Source of the DNA: Rotaria macrura | Taxonomy: Eukaryota > Rotifera > Eurotatoria > Philodinida > Philodinidae | DNA: 64,000 nt | Assembly: GCA_900239685.1 (NCBI GenBank) | Contig: OENT01000039.1 | Span: forward strand, 222,645 to 286,644 | Direction: 5' to 3' | Shown: piece by piece, positions 12,430 to 24,729 of the stretch | Layout of the letters: each line of letters begins with the position of its first letter | Position numbering within the stretch: position 1 is the stretch's first letter | The notes under the pieces: model-generated | Databases searched by the model: none | What the model was told of the DNA's origin: nothing | What the model saw: only the letters and a program-made list of their open reading frames with translations | Program-made: the position numbers and the translations under genes

Positions 12430-12897
12430 TGTGTGTTTTTTATATTCTAGTTATTCATGCACAAGAATCAGAAGAAATTCAAAAACCAGTAGTGTTACTA
12501 CATCGAGTAAGATTTTACAAAACAAAAAAAATTAAATATTACATCAATTCATTTATCAAGCAAACCATGATGAATCGAATGGTCAAAATAAAAATACTAA
12601 GTCAGGTAGATATCATTATCTCTATTAATCTATTTTTTTGCATTTTATTTTTCAATTAAATAGAACACAATGAGAAGTATGGTGAAAAATTTGATGATGA
12701 CCATATAGCTCATCATTAACATGAGGCAACAGTAGCTATTGATGTTCATAATATTCTCGATTTATTCAAACAAAAATTACATCAAAGTGAAGAACGTATT
12801 CTTGCTGGTATTCAACACGGTTCTTCTTCAAATACCGAATCGATAGTCAAGTCCTATCATACGGCAACTCGTTCAATGAAAGAAATGAATCTTCAAT
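12430..12897 (+). pseudogene. Remnant of an unrecognised gene
   Basis: Several pieces look like exons: an acceptor TATTCTAG near 12450 followed by a hydrophilic segment (VIHAQESEEIQKP), a second piece ending in a GT donor at about 12606, and a last piece from about 12663 encoding HNEKYGEKFDDDHIAHH, then a TAA, then HEATVAIDVHNILDLFKQKL and on to a second stop near 12897. The in-frame TAA sits where a Gln codon (CAA) would fit, and coding-like sequence continues for about 60 residues beyond it. I infer a decayed gene or exon cluster. The family is unknown; sequencing error or an unrecognised intron are alternatives. Confidence 0.35.
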
Positions 12898-12954
12898 AAT
12901 GAAATATTTATCAATATAAATATATATTGCAGCAAACGAAGAAAAAAAGACATT

Positions 12955-15900
12955 CTAAACCCTTATACGATTTCTAATATGCTTCAAATTCATTTTAGCA
13001 TCGTTTAATTCATGTTTTAACGTTTGACATTCATTTTCAGCTTGATTTCGTAGCTAAAAAAATAAATTGATTGAAGAAAACATTGAATTTTTGATTAAGA
13101 TTTCTTACTTTAATATCAGTTGTAAGACGTAGTTTGGCAAGGTCAATCTTATGACGAAGATCTAAGATATCCTGTTGAGCACGTGTAATCTGTACTGTGA
13201 AATTCTTCGAAAAAAAATCAAACAACATGAAATCACAATCAATCTAATAAAATTTATTCCATACCGAAGCTCTGAATGATTTTGAATCAGTCGCTAGCGC
13301 CATATGTTCTGATTCTCTGTCAAGAATTTGTATGATTTTTTTATTTATTTCCTCTAGTTCAGTTTTTAATTGTACCGCTTGTTCTTCCATCGGTACGGTT
13401 TTTTTCTTTTCTTGAAAATATTTTTTCTTCCACATATCACGAGCTAAAAACAACATTAATTAAATGCTTTTTAATGAGAAAATCAAGCAAACCTTCACGC
13501 CGTCGTAGAGTTATGCGACCATGCACATGTTTCAGATTTCTGATAATTTCTAAATGTTTTCTTTCAAGATTAGCACGACTTGTTTTTAATTCTTGAAGAC
13601 GAGTACGAAGTGATTCAACTAGAAACATACATTCATAGATTTTTTTTATATAATCAAAGATCTTTCTTCTTCATTCTACATTTGATATGATTTGAAAGCA
13701 TATCTAATATTAGACGAGGAAACTCCATAAAACTCCAGTAATGTTTACCAAGTCAAATAAAAAACTAAGATTAAGCAATAGATGTTCTATGGTTGCATGT
13801 ACGAACGGTTATAGGACGATTACAATTAACATTTAACAGTTTTCTATGATGAAGAATGGAATCAAAACGACACGTTGCTAACGAAATTATGAAAAACCAA
13901 ATAAACTATTATAGTACAAATATCGATGTGAGGACATTGGCAAACAAATTTTGAATTAAAAAACAACGTTAGAAAGATACCGTCTGAATTAATGATGGCC
14001 AAGTCTGTCAGCTTCATAATTTATCGCGCGTAGTTGACAGAAACTTTTCATATCTGATACTAACTATAATTGTCGCTACAAAAACGGTACCCATGCAATT
14101 AAAACATGTTCAAAGACACACTTCGAATACTTCGATGTTTTCTACTACGATAATCCATCGATTTTATTTCTAATAATCATTTTAATTTAAAACAAATTCA
14201 AAACGATTTAAATCTTAAGTCAAACTAAATCCGATCGATCAGTTCTAAGCATGCTTTCAACTAACTGCATAAAGATGTAAAATAATGGAGTAGTTAATGA
14301 ATCGAATTCGGTTAAGATAAAATAAGAGGAATATTTTTCTCAATGAAATAGATTGGACAAGCAACGTTTTTCTCAGATCACTGCTCCAAGTATTTACAAT
14401 CTATCTTATCGAACGGCTAAACGACAAAGAATAACAAAATGATTCTCTATTTGCAAATGAACCGCATAACAAGGTCATCCATATGAAAAATATCATGATT
14501 CGTTATGAAAGATCATCGAATCTACAAGAGATTTTCGAAGAAAATCTATCAACGTTGAACATTTAGAAATCCATGATGTTTCAAACAAAGTTCCATAGCT
14601 GTAACAGTCGATGCAAGAAAGTAGATTTAACTTATTATGCGAGACTAATGATAAAGGAATGCACAATATATTTCTATGACCTTCTCTGGTGAGGACAATT
14701 CATTCAAACATACTAGTTGATTGTAGAAGATCTTATTTCCAGATGTTACTATTGGTAATGACACGAATCTATCATGTTTATAATTAGTTTGTGTTATTAT
14801 GGTCACAAAATTGTTTTTATCGTCGACATTAATGCTCGATTATTTGTAGAGTAGATGAATATCCTCGGCCGTTGCACTGAATTTGCAAACTATTGCCTCA
14901 CGATAGGTAAGAAAATTGAAAACATCCAATAGTCGGTAGAGGACAAGAAGCATATTTGGGCGTGGCATAGTCACGAATAGGTCAAGGATACTAACAGAAA
15001 AATTATTATTATCTATTTAACATATATTGTTTTATGATCCATTACAAAGAGTATCTATATATACATTGATCGATTAATAGTGTGGATTAAAAATGATTAT
15101 GATGTCTATCGATCATTTTCAGACGTAATGATTTTGTTTTGGAAACGGAAAATGAAAGTATACTAAAATAAAAAAACATACGATGATCGTTTTGTTGCCG
15201 TTGTTTTGACTTCTGTCCTTTGGGTACAGTGACTTTTCGTTTTTCGTCTTCTAATTGTTGACGTCTTTTAAATTCTTCTTCTCTTTGTTCTAGTTCATAC
15301 CTTGAAAACAAAATAGCAAATGAACACATCTGATATCTATAGAAATCAACAACAGACACGACAAACACAAAACGCTGGCACAAATACATTGATATTTATT
15401 CGGAAACTTACGTATCATCATCAATATCTGTTGTTATTGATTGTGTCGAAGTTTCGTCGTCTAGACGACGTATTTTAGTAACTGTTGCACATCTTAAAAA
15501 ACCATCATGAGAATAATAGGTGCGGTTAGTGTTTGAATAGGATACTAAATCAGATTTGATTCTTCTTTGAGTTTTTGGTGGCGATATCGATGATAATGAT
15601 TCTGATGATGAAACAGTATGTAGACTCTCGGTAGCTTGTTTTCTTATTGTTCTAGTTTTAGGTCGTGACGGATTGGAATTAGTATCTGTGTCTGATTCGA
15701 TCGATGATGAGGTAGACACTATTTGACTAATAAAGTTTAGGAAAAATAAGAGAAAAATGAAGATAATTTACTGTGCTGACAACATATAAACATCAAGGAG
15801 AACAATATTTAGATTTGATTGATTTATTTTTGAATTTAGTGTAGGTAGTGAAAATATTCAATGTGTATGTAAAGGATCACAACATGGAAACAAACCCATC

Positions 15901-18889
15901 CGAAAAGTCATCATCATTAATATTCATCTTTTCCGTATTTATTATTATTTGTTTATCGGATATATTAGTTTTTGATAATGAACTTTGAGAATCTTTCTTC
16001 GTATCACTGAAGATATATATATATATAATTATATAGGTGTGTGTATATGTGATTTTAAGAGAATATATTTTTCAACTAAAAGAAAGTCAATTCAATAAAT
16101 ATTTACCTTTGTTGAAGTTTTCGAAGTTTTTGACGGTCTTTGAAACCGCGGAATAGTGCTTGAATTTTTGTAGCAGCTTTTGTCAGCTGTTCTAATCGAT
16201 AACGCTCAGCTTCAGCTTGCATCTGACGTCGATGTTCAGTTTCGGCTAGTTCTTGACGATAACGATGTTCTTCTTCATTTTCGAAATCAGTTCTTTTTTC
16301 TTCCGCAGAAAGACGAATTCGTTCTAGGTCTAGTTGGCGTCGACGAAGACGTTCTTGTTCTTCTTGTAGTTTTAATAGTTCTCTGTGTAATAATAATAAT
16401 AAAAAGATTTTTCTGTATTAGCATGTAAACAAAAGAGATTCAATATAGAAATATCGCAAGATTTTGTTAGATGAATGACGTTAATAAAAACCATACGAAA
16501 AATTTTAATTTCTATACCTTGTTGCAATACTCGCCGTACTGGATATATGAAAATTCGAAAAAGACATCGGAACTAACCTAGGTCTCGTTTATCTTTTGTA
16601 TTGAAATGTATTTTTCTATTATGTCACGAAAGATATGAGAACCATTTGAGTCATAGACGCGAGACTAATCGAATTCGAAGGCAGGAAATAGAAAAACCCA
16701 GCTTTCCAAATAATTACGAAACAAAAATAGAAATAGATAAACAGAATATTCTGAAAATAAAATTTCCTAAAACAAACTGACACTGACATGATATACAAAC
16801 GACGATTTAATAATCTCAAATAACTCAGGACAGGCACGAATTGTTTTTCGCACATCTGTATTTTTATTGCGTAATCGATAGCTTCTGAGGATTTTTACTT
16901 TGCATGTATGATTCTCTTACAAAAGCAGAACACTTTTTTTATTTCAGCACTTGTTCTTCGTTTTACTATTCACACAGTTCAAGTTATGAACTTCAAAATT
17001 CTAATGAAAAGCTAGACTGTCAGTCACTTCTTCCATCTTCTATATGACAGATCCTGTGGAAATTAGCCGTTTTCGAAATGTCGAATATGTCCAATTTTTT
17101 CTCCAGATAAATAAATCCAGTTAAAAAAATGATTGCTACCATCTGACAAAATCCTCAAGATAATGTAGAAAAGTCTCAATCAATCTATTGAAAAACCCGT
17201 CGACAGTATTGATCTTCTGAAGATATTGTTTTCGCCTTCTATTTTTAAAACTATCTTCTGAAAACATAATGAAATCAAACTAAAACCTGATAAAAAATAT
17301 TTTCAGCAGATTTCTGGCATGGCCTGTCTTTAACATTTTATGAAATCTGACTAAGTTCCGTCTAAAACTACTTTTACAGAGGGTATGAAACTTTCAATAA
17401 AAAACCAATCATCTATTTCTGGCGTCTTATAAAACGAACCATCGTCTTCAATAAAACAGAAATTAATATGTTTCGTTTTCCTAGATTTCTAATTCTCGAG
17501 TGAAACAATTTGTACCTTTTTGATAGCTTTTGCATAAGATTGTAAATAACGAAAAACAAAATATATTCGTCTGTTCTGTTATAATCAAAAGGATTTTGTT
17601 CTAGAACTTAATGTGACATGTGTTACCGAGCTTCAGTCATTAAACTGCCATTCATCTGTTGGTATGTACACACCGATGAGTCACAAACACGTACGTGTGG
17701 GTGGAAGGGTATGAAGTTAAATAAAGCATTAGCTTTTCTCTGAACTTGAATTCTATTAGATATCTTTTGTGAATAATGTCAAGGCTGGAAAATAAAATAT
17801 TTTCGTTACAAACTCCTTCTTCTAACTTCATTAAAAACCTCCAAAAGAATATTCATGGCCGTTTTCCCTTTACTTACTTAGGTGATAACACCTCTAATCG
17901 AAAAAAAAACTTTTATTTAAAATAAAATAATTTTTGAATACTAATTACCTGAATCGTTGCTCATAAATCTTAACCAATCTTTTCCATAAGATGTTGGAGA
18001 AGCATTGGTGACACCAGCTGTATTCTTAGTAAGTAATAATTCTTTGTTCTCGTCAAGTGATGATCTGCGTAGGCGATGAGAATTTTTAGATAGTGATCGA
18101 CCATAATCATCAATATTCAAACGATATTGATGACGATTACCAAATAAATAATTCGCAGAAGGTAGTACTGGAGAAGCAGATGGCGTTCCATAATCTTCAT
18201 GACGACCTTCGAGAAGATAAATCTAATTCAACCAGTAACGTCAACGACTCGTTTTGTTTCATCTTCTAGCAAGAAAGCATTTACCTCTGGTGCATATGTC
18301 TAAATAAAATTAAAAATATATTATCTCATCGTTCTTTTAGCATGCAAAGAAAATAAACTTTCTAACCATTGGTGGTCGATAATGTTTAACTTTTAATTCG
18401 TTTTCTTGTGTTTGTCGAACTCTTGCTAAGCATCGTCCAACAGATCGAAGAAAAATGAATTCTCGTGGAAAATCATTTTCTTTTCTACATAACCGTTCGA
18501 TCGAATGACGTAAATTGAGTAGTTTCAAATCTGGTGACACTCTCAAAATGTTGGATGAAATCAAAACAAAAAGTTCATAGTAGACTATGAAATTCGAAAA
18601 TCATTACCGAACAAAACCGACTGATATAGCATCATCAATGGCTGCATTTTGTGCCAAATTTTGAACATTTTTCCATACAGACTTCGGAATGATGTAAACA
18701 TGTAAATCAACCAGCTATTATCATGAGTACAAGAAACCGCATAAAAAAAAACTAGAGAAAAGGAATCATACAGATTACCTGTGCAGAATCTGGGCGATTG
18801 TTGGCGATGAACCCACTACGTGAGACAGTATTTGCTAATGGTTTTGGTAACGCACTGAGCTGTCCCGTTTCGCGATACATTTGAAGCAT
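12955..18889 (-). CDS. SPATA1: SPATA1-like protein with IQ motif and coiled coils
   Basis: Exons in transcript order: 18889-18779, 18714-18608, 18541-18367, 18299-18285, 18222-17949, 16380-16107, 16006-15896, 15726-15412, 15300-15182, 13618-13493, 13443-13265, 13204-13109, 13053-12955. They join in phase to 666 residues. Similarity to vertebrate spermatogenesis-associated protein 1 is clear at both ends. The N-terminal ubiquitin-like region has VDLHVYIIP, then VSPDLKLLNLR and FLRSVGRCLARV; the C-terminal coiled coil has MWKKKYFQEKKKTVPMEE and KLRLTTDIKLRNQAE. Between them lie a charged coiled coil (QEEQERLRRRQL) followed by an IQ motif (TKIQALFRGFKDRQK), a probable calmodulin-binding site, and a Ser/Thr-rich stretch. 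Introns 5 and 9 are each about 1.57 kb, and exon 4 is only 15 nt. SPATA1 is a testis/cilium-associated protein of poorly known mechanism. Confidence 0.85.
13619..15181 (-). other. Long SPATA1 intron 9 (1563 nt)
   Basis: AT-rich intron between exons 9 and 10, with no recognisable gene, repeat or transposon end. Confidence 0.6.
16381..17948 (-). other. Long SPATA1 intron 5 (1568 nt)
   Basis: The intron separates the part encoding the N-terminal domain from the IQ/coiled-coil part. No feature is recognised inside. Both flanking splice sites preserve phase, but a length of 1.5 kb leaves open that two neighbouring genes are being joined. Confidence 0.55.
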
Positions 18890-19554
18890 TGTTGTTTTTC
18901 TACTAGTACCCGGTTGTGATCACTCAATTATAAACGAACAATGATTAATATTAGTTTGCGTGATGAATGCCTTCAATCCTTTTCTCTTTTTTTCTGTTTA
19001 AGTTTTCTTGTTATTGAATTGTAAATGAATGCGATGTTTCTTTTCTTCTTGACAACTTAATGTGTTGACACACATACAAATAAATTCAGTTTTTCTTTTC
19101 CTTTTTTTCTATTTAGACTGATTTGAATCCATTGAAAAAAATTCGTTTTTCTTTCATTTGCATTTTTTCTTTTTCATCTGTTTGTACACTTGAATTTCAT
19201 TCCATATCAATTCATTACAAAATTTGTCTTTCTAAATAAGCGATCGAATAAAAAAACTGCACTTAAAGTAAAACTGAAAAGAAACAGCAGCGATAATTAT
19301 TCTTCAAGTGATATTTATCGATTGAATTATGAATAAAACAGACGTTTTTATTTGTTGATCGGAATAGAATTGAGTAGGCGAATATATCTGTAAGATACAA
19401 GGTGATACGTTGATATGCCGCTGACGGAACCAGAAAACGACGAAAGACGCAGATAGGCCCTTTTGTATGCATATATATGTATCCATACAAATACATAACG
19501 TCATTTATATTATTCGTTCTTTGATTCTGCTAAGTGATAGTTACGAGATATCTG
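18890..19554. other. Divergent intergenic region between the SPATA1-like gene and the small-peptide gene
   Basis: The two genes start back to back here, so both promoters should lie in these 665 bp. The sequence is strongly AT-rich with T-rich runs at 18980-19180. No TATA box or other site can be called with confidence. Confidence 0.45.
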
Positions 19555-19839
19555 ATGGCAAACAAACGATCTTTCAGTAAGAGCAGTTGGTATGTTTTTA
19601 TTTAAATTCATAATTTTGATCATTTAGTATGGTTATCCGTGGTTACAATGATGTTTCTTTTGATTGAAAATTCATCTGAAATCTATATCGATTGTGAAGC
19701 ACGTTGTATGCTAGTATTGCGAAATGAACGTAATAGCGATACATTACAAATGTGTCGTGATGAATGCGAACTTATGAAATTTCTTGAAAAAGAAGATGGA
19801 TGGTCACGAAACTATTATAAGTACAATCGACTCAAATAA
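19555..19839 (+). CDS. Small secreted peptide precursor with a CX3C...CX3C motif
   Basis: Two exons, 19555-19576 and 19628-19839, join in phase across a 51-nt GT-AG intron and encode 77 residues. The first 25 or so residues form a typical signal peptide (MANKRSFIWLSVVTMMFLLI); the intron splits it, so only the joined reading reveals it. The mature part carries exactly four Cys as CEARC, a 15-residue spacer, and CRDEC, then a basic tail. CX3C-Xn-CX3C is known from small disulfide-stapled helical hairpins in several unrelated families. No dibasic processing site is obvious. I do not recognise the family; an extracellular signalling or defence peptide is possible but unproven. Confidence 0.65.
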
Positions 19840-21272
19840 ACCAGCTTACTCTGCTCTCAAAAAAAAACACCAACAAAATGTTATCTATACTTTTTTGTTT
19901 GTATTCTATGCATCCGAAGCTTCTAGAGTGTAAGGTCATTTAACTGACGTTTTTCTTATGCCCTCATTTGCATGCACTTATTTTTATCTAATAAAAAATT
20001 TAGAAGATACACGCTACAACTAGTGTTTTCAATTAACATAGACACTTGATACGAATAATGGATGATACTGAATAACTGGAAAATTTCCAGAGAAAGCAGA
20101 AATATAATTGTCATATTTTTAACATAATACAAAATCTGTTACTGTTCAATTAAATATTGAAGTTGATACTCAGTATTCATTGTTTTTAAAATATGCTGAA
20201 AAATCTATGCAGTAGAAATAAGAACTGTCAAGATTAATGTTGATCGATAATAAAAACTCACACATGTAAGATTATGCCTGTTGAGCATCACGTATCTGAA
20301 TAACCTTTGCATATCAATTAGAATACTAGTATAGAAAACAAGAAAACGAAATGCATAAATAAGCAGTCAATGCTGAATAGGATTTGATACGGTGGGGTAC
20401 GCACTGATGAATCTAAAGAATGAGTTAAGTGAGTAAAGCTGGTGGAAAGTTAGCTATGCTAACAGCTTCGAATGTATTGTGCGCATTAAATTTAACGGTT
20501 ATATTTTCCTGTTGCCAGATTATTTCAAAGATATCCAATCATATCTACGAGAAGTCGTGTTTGTTTGCATTAATAAAAGAGATTTACTATTTTATTNAGC
20601 TTCTTGGAAGGAATCTTCTTGATATCTTGTAAGAATGACTAGAAAAGACTCGATCCTTATTAATTAATATATTCGCAAATTATCAACTAAATACCTGCGT
20701 TCCAACCTATCTAACAGATATTCAATGAAAGATAACTTCATTGTTACAAAGTACATATATGCTTTCTGTTTTCATGCATGTATGATATTGTATGAGTAGA
20801 TCATCGGAAAAAAATTCTTTTAAGATTTTTTAAGTAGTTTATTTTGTGTTATCTGTTATCTGAATTCTGAAATGTACCTAAGTTAAAAATACCATTATCT
20901 GATCACTATAGGAAGATTTCCTTGAATTCATTAGAATCATTCTACGATATTTAAGCCTATCTATGTAATTTCGTCGATAGTAGAGGGATTATTCAAATAA
21001 CTTAAATAATATAGAAACACTGAATTTATGGCTGTCGATTTTTTTTCTGGGTATTGTAAGAATATTGTTAAGTGTTGCCCTCTGTCGAAATGCATGAGTA
21101 ACATGTGACCGAAAAAGTTTTTTGTTTTTTATTTGTTCTCCTTTCTTTGTTGACTTTAGATTATGTAAGATTAATCATGCATCCTATTTACCTAAAGGAT
21201 AGAAAACAAAACCGAGTGAAGGTTTCGATATCAACACTGTACAAGGAATTAAATAGTTTCGAATAAAATTCA
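19840..21272. other. Intergenic, no gene recognised
   Basis: AT-rich sequence with one ambiguous base at about 20597. A short ORF at 20429-20632 runs through the N and has no coding character. Confidence 0.5.
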
Positions 21273-21726
21273 ATGCTTGTCAAACATTTAGCTGAACCAT
21301 GGTTCTCTTTGATTTATTGTGGAAAAAAAACCGTTGAAGTACGTCTTGATAAAGGCCATTTTCATGAACTTAAACCCAATGATACAAGTAGGCTATTTTT
21401 TTCAGAATAAAGACGGTTTCTTTGATATGTCTCAATTGTATTTCTCTTTAGTTGAGTTTTTTAACGACGAGTTAGGTTTTAATATGCGTCGGAAGTTTTG
21501 CGTACGAGTTATATCAATTGAACAGTATGAAACATTTGAATTATTATTAGAAAAACATCTTATACGTGCATTACCAACAATTAAATCAACTGAATTTGGT
21601 TGCATTTTATTAAAAAATTATTATTCCAAAGATAATGAATTTGAAAAATGTAAAAAATTGGCTATTAGCATCGAGCGCGTTAGCGCAGTTGTAAATGAAT
21701 TACGTTCTTCAGCAACTTCATGTTAA
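21273..21726 (+). CDS. ASCH-domain protein
   Basis: Exons 21273-21387 and 21452-21726 join in phase over a 64-nt intron to give 129 residues, a single ASCH domain. The N-terminal strand-helix has WFSLIYCGKKTVEVRLDKG, matching the family pattern of a hydrophobic start, G-KTVE-R. After the splice come IEFFNDELGF and the beta strand FCVRVISIEQYETFE, then LIRALPTIKSTEFG and an aromatic-rich NYYS. ASCH domains are related to PUA domains and are thought to bind RNA; some bacterial members hydrolyse N4-acetylcytidine. The small size and stand-alone architecture resemble bacterial and protist members, so horizontal origin is possible, but it has gained an intron. The substrate cannot be told from sequence. 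Confidence 0.8.
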
Positions 21727-23610
21727 CAAAAGCTTCAAGACAATTCATTCGGCTTGTTTCTTTCAGGCAAATGATTTACTATTACGCGCAGTCTTCCGTC
21801 GGTTGTGAACTGCTTGAATATTCAATATTCATGAATGAAAGCGAAGAAATACTAATGATCAATTGAGAGAATTTTAAACATATTTCATTTAAACTATTAT
21901 TTAATCTCTTCAAGATCAATTAGAATATTTTTTAGAAAAATAAAATGTTGCTTCTGTTATTTAATATTTGTTGCTTTGCAGAACTACAAAGAATAAAAGC
22001 CAGTACATTACGTTTCTAACATTATGTAGTCTATCAAAATAAGAATGTCTTTTACTATAGATAACTAATCGATTTTAGATGATTAGATGGATTGAATTCA
22101 TGCTCTTACTACAATAGAAAAATAAGATACCAAATTCAATGACATATTTCATCACACAAACTTCATGGGCAAATCTTAGCGAATGAAATAAATCTAACAT
22201 GTGAAATTATCCAACATTCAAACTGTTCGAAGAGGAATCAGGCAGAGAGAATCAAGAATTTCTTCATGTTCAACAATGGATATTGTGTGAAACAACAAAG
22301 AAATTTTTTTTCAATTTGGAAACTCGAATGAAGATATGATTATTCTAAAGGAAAAAAAAGATGAACATTATCAGAATAAATGGCAAGTTTAAAAAGATAC
22401 GACTTCTCTCGCATTTGATGATCAACAGCGATCTGAGTGAATTGATGTGTTGCTATACTTTCTTTGAATGCACGAGGTATTGAACACATATCTGTCTATC
22501 AAGATTTTCGATTTCGAACTCATTTGTCATACTGACAGATTTTGAACCGAGGACACATCATTCTTTCTATTACTTCAAAAAATAGAGAAACACAAGAATA
22601 AATAAGTTCCTTGATGAAAGCTACGACTGATCATTTTGTTTTCAATATTATTTATAGTGACATGATTTGATAAATACATGTTATTCCTCTCCAATAAAAA
22701 CAAAACATCATTCACCATAATAGATCAAATACCGATACAGATCAAGGGAAGAAAAACGTGTTGTTGAGCGTCACTAAAATCGAATATAAAATGAATAAGG
22801 AACTTGGAAGCATCAAGCCATGAACTAGATAGAATTCGTAGTAAAAGAAAATTTTAGATATGCTGATTACACACAAACACACTCACTAATCATCAATTTA
22901 TTTGGTTGTATCCAAATGAAGATTGTTAGATTTTAATTCAGCGCGTTCTCATTTAGAAATGTAGTGTCTCAGCACTGGAATGATTGCGTTGAAGACGAAT
23001 AAAGAACAAAAGAAATGTGGGTTTCATTAAAGAGTAAGACATTCTATCCAACGGTGGCATACAGAAAATGTACTATTAATAATTCATAATATATTTATTT
23101 GATGGCATCTGGAAATCGATATGAAGCAATGATAGTATCTTTCACAAATGATACTATCTTGAAACTATCGATTTGTCTCATTGTTTTTAGATGCCGGTAA
23201 CGATAACCCAAAATGCTTACTATGAACACCAATTTGAATGTGTAATTCTTTTTAATAGGCTTACTCTCGAATTCTGATTATCATAAGTCGATTCCTTAAT
23301 AATATCAATATGAAAATCCTTAAAATATGTTATAATTATTTATTTCTCGGTATGATCAAATCTATGAAGTTCTGCTTAAATTAAAGCGGTAACAACGAAT
23401 TCTTTCTTCATTCACGATAATTCTACGCTTTACTCTTTCAACATTTGTATTAGTAAAAAAATACTACGCAAGAAATACTAAAATTTTCCTTTCTTTTTCA
23501 ATATTCATTGTAAATCTCGGAGATAAACGCCTAACTCTTCATTAAATTGGAATGTTCCTATCAAGTATTTGAAGTTCTGAAAAATTAAATTTGAGCAGTA
23601 AACAATAGTC
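21727..23610. other. Intergenic, no gene recognised
   Basis: Nearly 1.9 kb of AT-rich DNA with stop codons in all frames at short intervals. No feature could be supported. Confidence 0.5.
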
Positions 23611-23618
23611 TTGAGTTG

Positions 23619-23802
23619 GTTTGCCCTACGTTGGTCGAAAACAAAAATATCGAAAATGAAAATTATAGCGATGTCGAAAGATACAAACGTTCAAAGTCAG
23701 TGTATGAAGTGATTAAATCCCTCATCCACACTATTGCACGCACATCTTGATAACTCTTCAATGTTTTCGACATTTTTACTTTCGACCAAAGTAGGGTTCA
23801 CC
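23619..23802. mobile_element. 184-bp MITE with 8-bp target duplication
   Basis: The left end reads GGTTTGCCCTACGTTGGTC and the right end, read on the minus strand, GGTGAACCCTACTTTGGTC. The inverted repeat continues imperfectly inward (TCGAAAA...ATATCGAAAA against ATGTCGAAAA). The flanks are CTTGAGTT at 23611-23618 and CTTGAGTA at 23803-23810, a target duplication with seven of eight bases matching. An 8-bp duplication fits the hAT or P superfamilies; the terminal bases do not settle which. No coding capacity. Confidence 0.7.
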
Positions 23803-23810
23803 CTTGAGTA

Positions 23811-24729
23811 TGATATTATCCTTTTGAATAATTTCACGAGGAAATATTTCTAATGTTTTCATTTTCGATATTCATTCCCAGATTTAAGTGCATTTCGCTC
23901 AACTACTATCAATACGTAGAGCTTCAGCTGATTGCAAGCCAATCCTACTTCGAACTATTTGTAATTTAGTAATCAATCATGAAAAAAAAATTATACTTAA
24001 AATGAAGTAACTTTCCAAATTAAAGTCCATGTAATATCAAACATATGCTCGTTGTGGCTCAAAGCTATAGCGAAAAATCAGAAAGTGTTAAAACTGAATT
24101 ACAGTTTTGTCTCTGAAAATATAGAGGTCATCTTTATTTTTTGAAAAACTTTAGTAATAGTTTAAATTTGACAACAGTAGTGAGATTCATGATTCAAACT
24201 TTTTCTTCATCCAATCATCTTGGCAAGTGACTTGAAATATGATATAAAATACTTGAATAGACTATCATGGGTCTCGGTTGTCGTAATCATTCAGAATATT
24301 TTAACAGCTATTTTCCTTCTCGTTTTGACATCACGCAACCAAATGCAGCTGCATATTATTTCTCGTGATTATAAAGTTTATCGATGGATAAAATATATGA
24401 GTCAACTTCGTTCATTCTATTGTTACAATCATAGAACAAAAATCAATTAAAAATATTCATCAGTCGATCACTGAAAACTGAAACGCGGGATCACAACAGA
24501 ACGAATACTAATAGCCTCGGTTAGACCATAATGATATGAAAGCTTTCGTTTGTCTATAAAACTAAACTATTGCGAATATGTATGATGATTATTCAACTTT
24601 TTTAAATGTTTTTCTTTTATTCGCTGCTTAGAACGGCGATTCAATTCAAAAGCAACAACAAACAACCAATGATGTTACAACAGAATTTTCTTTTTGGATT
24701 GTATAAACATTCTTTAGATATGATTTGTT
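23811..24729. other. Intergenic, no gene recognised
   Basis: AT-rich spacer downstream of the RPS3 gene. An open stretch at 24220-24450 lacks an ATG near its start and is not called. Confidence 0.45.

Noticed and set aside
12324-12659. 111-codon plus-strand frame taken as a single exon
   Set aside because: It crosses likely splice sites, and the middle part (YKTKKIKYYINSFIK) is AT-rich intron-like sequence; called only as part of a remnant.
16180-16428. Plus-strand Val/Leu/Asp-rich frame
   Set aside because: Antisense of the charged SPATA1-like coiled-coil exon.
24220-24450. 76-codon open stretch with a hydrophobic segment
   Set aside because: It has no ATG near its start, and I could not find an upstream exon in matching phase.
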